Assembly: GCA_937873135.1 (NCBI GenBank)
Contig: CALMVQ010000203.1
Location: 1 to 64,000 of the forward strand
From: an uncultured Scytonema sp.
Lineage (GTDB): Bacteria > Cyanobacteriota > Cyanobacteriia > Cyanobacteriales > Nostocaceae
Length of the DNA: 64,000 nucleotides
Direction: 5' to 3'
Under the pieces are notes generated by a model. It searched no databases, was not told where the DNA came from, and was given only the letters and a program-made list of their open reading frames with translations. Position numbers and translations under genes: made by a program. Positions 59,670 through 64,000 of the stretch are shown here, piece after piece (positions within the stretch are counted from its first letter, which is position 1; each line of letters begins with the position of its first letter).

Positions 59670-60098
59670 ACCGAAAACTTTTGCGATGCCGTTGGCGAAG
59701 CCTCTCGAAGAGAAGGCCACGGCTTAAGCTGTATCGCCTGGGGGTCTGAGATGAAGGTGGGCGAATAAACCTTTGAACACTTTTACTGAAGCTTTAGAGG
59801 CTTTTAGAACAGCTATGTATGAGTCGATTTTTTGATTGGTTGAGCCATAATCGTGACGTATTCGCCGCGCCTATCGCCAGTTTGGGCTTCATTTGGGTTT
59901 AATTTTTGTTTAAGTCCCGTAATATACAATTTATTTTGCGTGAGTACTTATCTGGGACGGTGTTCGTAATTATCGCCCTTACTTTGAATTATTCCACACG
60001 GATCAATTACAGCCGATCGCAGCATTTCTCCAATTTATGAATAATTTTTACCCATCTACTGCATAAAGTACCCAGCGTTGGCGTACAGGATTCGCATC
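59670..60098. other. gene-free stretch with a common cyanobacterial repeat
   Basis: GCGATGCCGTTGGCGAAGCC near 59683 with CACGGCTTAAGC is a dispersed repeat; a version is also at 61540-61565. The rest shows no gene. Confidence 0.45.
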
Positions 60099-61229
60099 TT
60101 ACAACGACTTGATCAACGCCTGAAATTGTTCATTTGAACGAATCTTATCAAAATTTGAGTCAGTTTTCGCCATATCTTGGTATTGGTTAGGACTCAGATT
60201 GATAGCTTGTTGCAGGTTAAAGATTGCTTGCTCTACATGAAGCAATTGGGCATAACAGCAAGCCTTACCATAAAAAGTGGCGGAGTCGTCTGGACGGATT
60301 TTGTCATATTGATCATAGCTGGTGAGAGCTTCTTGATAGCGTTTGAGAGTTAACAGTGTATTGGCTCGGTTATACAAGGCTTCGGGTAAATCTCTTTGAA
60401 ATTTAAGGGAGCGGTCGATGCTAGTCAGTGCTTCTTCAAAGCGCCCCAAATTCATTAAAGCAATACCCCGATTACACCAAGCTTGGGGAAAATCATCCTG
60501 GAATTCAATCGCGCGCTCGTAGGAAGTGATCGCCTCTTCAAAGCGTTCCAAGTCTATCAATAAATTACCTCGGTTATACCAAGCATCAAAGTTATCTCTT
60601 TGAAATTCAATCGCTTTATCATAAGAAGCTATTGCTTCATCATAGCGCCCCAATTCATCCAAAGCACACCCCCGATTCTGCCAGGCTGCGCTCAAGTCGC
60701 CTTTAAGTTTCAGGGATTGCTCGGTGCTAGCAAGAGCATCTTCATAGCGTTCTAAATTTAATAAAGCAATGCTGCGAAAATACCAAGCGCCAGAGTCATC
60801 AGATTTTAATTTAACAGCATGATCGAGATTAGCAAGCGCCTCTTCAAAACGCTCTAAAGTTAATAACGTCAAACCTCGATTTTCCCAAGCTTCATGCAAA
60901 TCAGGCATGAGTTTCAAGGCTTGTTCAAACGCTTCGAGTGCTTCAAGGTTACGTCCTGAAAGCCTTAAAGCAATACCTCGATTGCACCAAGCTCCATGAA
61001 AGTTGGGTTGGAATACCAGTGCAAGATCGCAAGCCGCCAGAGCCTCATCAAAGCGTCCTAAATTTAACAGCGCCCAGCTCTGATTAACCCAGACTTCATA
61101 GTTGCCAGGTTTTAGTTCATTGGCTCGCTCAAACGCTTCAAGAGCCTCATCAAAGCATCTTTTGTTTAAAAGTTCAACGCCCAAGTTAAACCAAACCTTG
61201 TCTTGATCCGGTTGAATTTCTCTTGACAC
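60099..61229 (-). CDS. tetratricopeptide-repeat (TPR) protein
   Basis: 376 aa made almost entirely of TPR units of 34 residues, about ten (for example AWCNRGIALRLSGRNLEALEAFEQALKLMPDLHEAWENRGLTLL; AWQNRGCALDELGRYDEAIASYDKAIEFQRD). The classic W-x2-L/I-G-Y/x8-Y/F-x3-A/P pattern is plain. No signal peptide or catalytic domain; probable scaffold for protein-protein contacts. The final 40 residues are less regular (MAKTDSNFDKIRSNEQFQALIKSL), as is common in cyanobacterial TPR proteins. Confidence 0.9.
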   Translation of the reverse strand: MSREIQPDQDKVWFNLGVELLNKRCFDEALEAFERANELKPGNYEVWVNQSWALLNLGRFDEALAACDLALVFQPNFHGAWCNRGIALRLSGRNLEALEAFEQALKLMPDLHEAWENRGLTLLTLERFEEALANLDHAVKLKSDDSGAWYFRSIALLNLERYEDALASTEQSLKLKGDLSAAWQNRGCALDELGRYDEAIASYDKAIEFQRDNFDAWYNRGNLLIDLERFEEAITSYERAIEFQDDFPQAWCNRGIALMNLGRFEEALTSIDRSLKFQRDLPEALYNRANTLLTLKRYQEALTSYDQYDKIRPDDSATFYGKACCYAQLLHVEQAIFNLQQAINLSPNQYQDMAKTDSNFDKIRSNEQFQALIKSL

Positions 61230-61467
61230 AGTATCGCTCTCCTTTTGTGGGGCTATATTCCCCTGGTTATTTATAGAAGTTATTTATAATTCAGCACTCT
61301 GATAATTACTACCACCTGGGCGCTGGCGATTTCGGAAAACTGTTGCTTGGTTCTAAAACTTTCCTCCCAGACAACGAGCGATCGCTAAAATTTAACTATG
61401 AACCACATAGAAAAAACTAGCCCCAGTGGGTGTTGCATAATGGCGGTATGAATTAAGGTTAATTCCC

Positions 61468-61545
61468 ATGCAATGTCCTACATGTGGCTCGATACATATC
61501 CGTAAAAAAGAGGTAAACAGAATCACATTTGTGCGGATTGCGATG
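61468..61545 (+). pseudogene. remnant of an IS1-type transposase N-terminus
   Basis: MQCPTCGSIHIRKK, then a one-base shift to GKQNHICADCD. This is the zinc-finger start of IS1-family InsA (C-x2-C ... C-x2-C). It is frameshifted and cut short by a GCGATGCCCTTGGC-type repeat. The rest of 61230-61854 shows no intact gene. Confidence 0.6.
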
Positions 61546-61854
61546 CCCTTGGCAACGGCTTAAGCCGACCATAGTGCTGAACTTGCGAGACCGTTGTGGG
61601 CGATTGTGAGTGTCTGGCAATGCTATTTCTACGTCACGGATCTAGGCGACTGGCGAAAGGCTTTGCCGACAGTCACGCGACTGCTCGTGCCAAGAGCGCC
61701 AAGAAAATTAAGGTTCGGGAGTAGCAATTCGCTATCAACTCACTTCCCCTATCAACAACTCGATTTTTTCACCTTTATGACATTTTTCTGACTATTGACT
61801 GAAGACGGAGTAGCATCAGGCTAAGAAACTAAAGGAATGGACTAAAATATACAG

Positions 61855-62301
61855 ATGAACAATATCAATTTCAAAGAACTCTTCCGTGTCATCCTTGCCG
61901 TAGCGATCATCATACTTGGAATAACGCACTTTACCGTTCCAGATCAATATGCGAGAATTGTCCCGCCCCAACTTCTCTATCCTTACGGATTGGTTTATCT
62001 TAGTGGCTTTTATGAAATTCTCGGTGGTATAGGATTATTAGTCCCGCCAGTTAGTCAAGCAACTGCATGGGGCTTAATTGCTCTTTTTATTGCTGTTTAC
62101 CCATCCAATATTTATATGGCAGTAAATCTAATTAAAATTGACCATATACCAAATTCACCTTGGGTACATGTTATTAGACTTCCTCTTCAGGCAGTTTTAA
62201 TTGCTTGGGCTTGGTTGTATACAAAACCAGCCGATTTAGAAAAACAAGCTTCAATTATACCCAAGTCACTTATTACCAAGGAAATGCTGGAATTAAAGTA
62301 A
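61855..62301 (+). CDS. DoxX-like small membrane protein
   Basis: 148 aa with four hydrophobic helices: LFRVILAVAIIILGITHF, YPYGLVYLSGFYEILGGIGLL, ATAWGLIALFIAVYPSNIYMAV and VIRLPLQAVLIAWAWLYT. The pattern, including GxxHF and SGxxEIxGxIGLL, fits the DoxX family of membrane proteins. Function unknown; some relatives are linked to redox or membrane stress. Confidence 0.82.
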   Translation: MNNINFKELFRVILAVAIIILGITHFTVPDQYARIVPPQLLYPYGLVYLSGFYEILGGIGLLVPPVSQATAWGLIALFIAVYPSNIYMAVNLIKIDHIPNSPWVHVIRLPLQAVLIAWAWLYTKPADLEKQASIIPKSLITKEMLELK

Positions 62302-62337
62302 GTTCCTTTTTATAGAAAAAGTCAGAAGTCATTGCTA

Positions 62338-62400
62338 AGGGCAGGTTTAACATTTATAATATCTGAGGCGACACGAGATCTCGTTAAACCCGTCCCTACA
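62338..62400. repeat. GGGCAGGTTT palindromic element
   Basis: AAGGGCAGGTTTAAC (62338 on) and GTTAAACCCGTCCCTAC near 62384-62400 are inverted complements with one mismatch. The same family of ends forms the 64-bp array and inverted arms at 22.9-24.1 kb. Confidence 0.65.
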
Positions 62401-62403
62401 GAA

Positions 62404-62898
62404 ATGAATACATTCAAAACAGTGCAAAAATTACGGGCAGAATGGATAAGTCCAGAAAACTTTCATCGCTACGGACAAGTGATTTCTCCCGGTCAAGATG
62501 GTAAACCTTTTTGTGTAGAAGATGCTCAATTAGTACTTGACAAAGGTACTCCCCGCTTTTATATCATGCAACTGCATCGTCGAGGGCATAAATTTCATAA
62601 TATCACTCGTCATATGCAATGTACTCAATGTCTGGGTTCTTTACAAGGAAAGGACTGGCTGATGGCAGTTTGTCCTCCGAATAATGATATGGATGAACCT
62701 TTTGTAGAAGACATTGCGGCTTTCCGCATTCCGGGAAATTGCTTTATTAAGTTAGAAGTGGGGACTTGGCACGCAGGACCATATTTTGAGCATGAGGTTG
62801 TAGATTTTTATAATTTAGAATTGAGTGATACAAATGTGGTGGATCATTTCACTCATGATTTTCTTAAGAGTCATAATATAGAGTTTGAGATGATTTAG
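62404..62898 (+). CDS. ureidoglycolate lyase-like protein
   Basis: About 164 aa from ATG 62404; the longer frame would start at 62332 within the repeat. AllA-type cupin enzyme: EWISPENFHRYGQVISPGQDGKPF, then HRRGHKFHNITRHMQCTQCL and VGTWHAGPYFEHEVVDFYNLE carry the His residues of the family. It may release urea and glyoxylate from ureidoglycolate in purine breakdown. No other allantoin-pathway gene is in the window, so the substrate is less sure than the fold. Confidence 0.75.
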   Translation: MNTFKTVQKLRAEWISPENFHRYGQVISPGQDGKPFCVEDAQLVLDKGTPRFYIMQLHRRGHKFHNITRHMQCTQCLGSLQGKDWLMAVCPPNNDMDEPFVEDIAAFRIPGNCFIKLEVGTWHAGPYFEHEVVDFYNLELSDTNVVDHFTHDFLKSHNIEFEMI

Positions 62899-63743
62899 CT
62901 GAGACGAAGTTTTTGTCTACAAATACTTAACTATCCTTATAAAGGAAGGTAGAGAACACAAGGGAAGAGGTATCAATAAAAACTTCAGTAGAGAAGCTTC
63001 AATCATGGCGTCTCTGCATTTTATTAAAAATTTTTTTTGACATGCACAAGCCAGAGCCACAACGCTTCCAAGTTTCCGCCCCATATCTATAAGCATAAGA
63101 GCATAGCAGCATCTCTGAATGGTGTTAAGCGTTAATAACTATAACAAGTTTTTTTAATTAAAATAATAATCCTGTATATAGCTGTCCGCGCATCAGAGCA
63201 TGAAAATTATATATCTCTTTCTTCTTTCTTGCCTTTGCGTCCTTCTCTTCTCAGTAGCACCAGACGCTGCGCGAACGCAGTTAGGCGTTCTTGGTGAACC
63301 AGCGCGCATGATGCGTTTTCCCGGTGTAGGCGACTGGTGTTAGCGGAGCGCGATCTTCTCCCAAAGGGAGACGCTGCCTTGAACGACGTACCCCTCCTCT
63401 CTAAGCAAGCTAGGCGTAGCGGACGCTCCTACTGGAGCGTCACCCGTTAGCGAGTCTTCTCCCAAGGGGAGACGCTACGCGCTCCGAGCGTCAGGGCGGT
63501 TCGTTTCCTTACTTATATTTTCACGACTCCTATAGGGATTGCTATACAGCCGATTTTAATAGAATGAGTTATATTCGTGGAAACTTCCAACATAAGTTCG
63601 GTATGAAAATGTGGTGTAATATAATCCACCATCAAAATCACGAAACCCACTATATTTAAAAATTTGCTAAGATAATTTTTACTGGTAAAAAGTAAATTTA
63701 TAAAGTAAAATGTTAATCTTTTAACTCTTATGTTTAACTACTT
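62899..63743. other. gene-free stretch with palindromic GC-rich repeats
   Basis: 63264-63500 is a mosaic of short palindromes (GACGCTGCGCGAACGC, CTTCTCCCAAAGGGAGACGC, GGAGCGTCACCCGTTAGCG) like those at 1180-1270, typical of repetitive cyanobacterial intergenic DNA. The rest is AT-rich and should contain the promoter of the following gene. No gene is seen. Confidence 0.6.
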
Positions 63744-64000
63744 ATGACGCCAGAAAATATTTTGGAACTTGCTAAACAGGGAAATGTAGAAGCTATTGCA
63801 TCTTTATTGAACCTTTCTTTACAACCAAAAGGTGTCACAGTAGAAGCCATGCTTCAGGATGATTGCTTGCATTTATGGCTAAAATCTAGTCAAGTTCTAG
63901 ATCGACAACCTTTGGTTACTTTTCTCCTTAAGGAAATGAACAACTTAGGAGCTAAGCAGATTAAAAAGGTCAAATTTTATGGACAACGGATAAGTGAGGT
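63744..64000 (+). CDS. cyanobacterial hypothetical protein, cut by the window edge
   Basis: At least 85 aa from ATG 63744. The frame MTPENILELAKQGNVEAIASLLNLSLQPKGVTVEA, then VTFLLKEMNNLGAKQIKKVKFYGQR, is a conserved cyanobacterial N-terminal domain of unknown function. The C-terminus lies outside the window. Confidence 0.75.
   Translation, partial: MTPENILELAKQGNVEAIASLLNLSLQPKGVTVEAMLQDDCLHLWLKSSQVLDRQPLVTFLLKEMNNLGAKQIKKVKFYGQRISE

Noticed and set aside
61594-61791. 65-aa frame after the IS1-type remnant
   Set aside because: No similarity to the second IS1 frame and no start signal; treated as noise.

Overview
The window looks like chromosomal DNA of a filamentous, probably heterocyst-forming cyanobacterium (Nostocales). 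The evidence is an AT-rich background with many copies of the palindrome GCGATCGC, long intergenic stretches full of short dispersed repeats, an AAA-like GAF sensor protein and a zinc-ribbon/SH3b Ser/Thr kinase of types usual in this group, and a cyanobacterial-style contractile injection system (CIS). The genus cannot be fixed from the sequence alone.

The centrepiece (about 2.2-35.5 kb) is a phage-tail-like CIS locus. On the + strand, in order: an unknown helical protein, a DUF4255 tail-terminator homologue, a two-domain carboxypeptidase-regulatory-like protein, two sheaths, a tube protein, a tail-assembly-type protein overlapping a tiny DUF6760 frame, a second tube protein, a Q/N/S-rich protein with a near-perfect internal duplication, a LysM hub-binding protein, a hub split into gp27-like and gp5-like genes, a gp25-like protein, two baseplate-J/gp6-like proteins, a beta-propeller/tail-protein-I fusion and a fibre-like protein ending in a winged-helix-like module. 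After this come two proteins sharing an N-terminal leader. One is a 202-aa protein bracketed by long inverted repeats. The other is a 2308-aa DUF4157 (eCIS core, HExxH) giant carrying a complete nucleotidyltransferase signature of AbiEii/MenT type, a strong candidate effector. The CIS-associated AAA+ ATPase follows after a small divergent HNH gene pair. No PAAR spike or clear tape-measure gene was recognised.

From 35.4 to 41 kb is a genomic scrapyard: two Phd/PIN toxin-antitoxin pairs, a doubly truncated and frameshifted AAA/GAF sensor gene, a relic resembling a YcaO domain, and fragments. From 41.6 kb come a triple-HMA heavy-metal P-type ATPase with an SmtB-like operator candidate, a secreted unknown protein, MITE-like elements, and an Ap4A phosphorylase whose start region is partly duplicated 0.8 kb upstream. 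From 47.5 to 49.1 kb lies a striking array of about five degenerate minus-strand units, each ending in a terminator-like hairpin. The rest is mostly housekeeping: murF, a ParDE-type pair, a cupin, a Kef-type antiporter with RCK domains, argC, a Ser/Thr kinase with an SH3b domain, a TPR protein, a DoxX-like membrane protein, an ureidoglycolate-lyase-like protein, and a 3'-truncated cyanobacterial hypothetical gene at the right edge. At the left edge is a CDF metal transporter.

All family assignments come from reading motifs; no database search was possible. Functions of the effector, the array and the repeats are inference.
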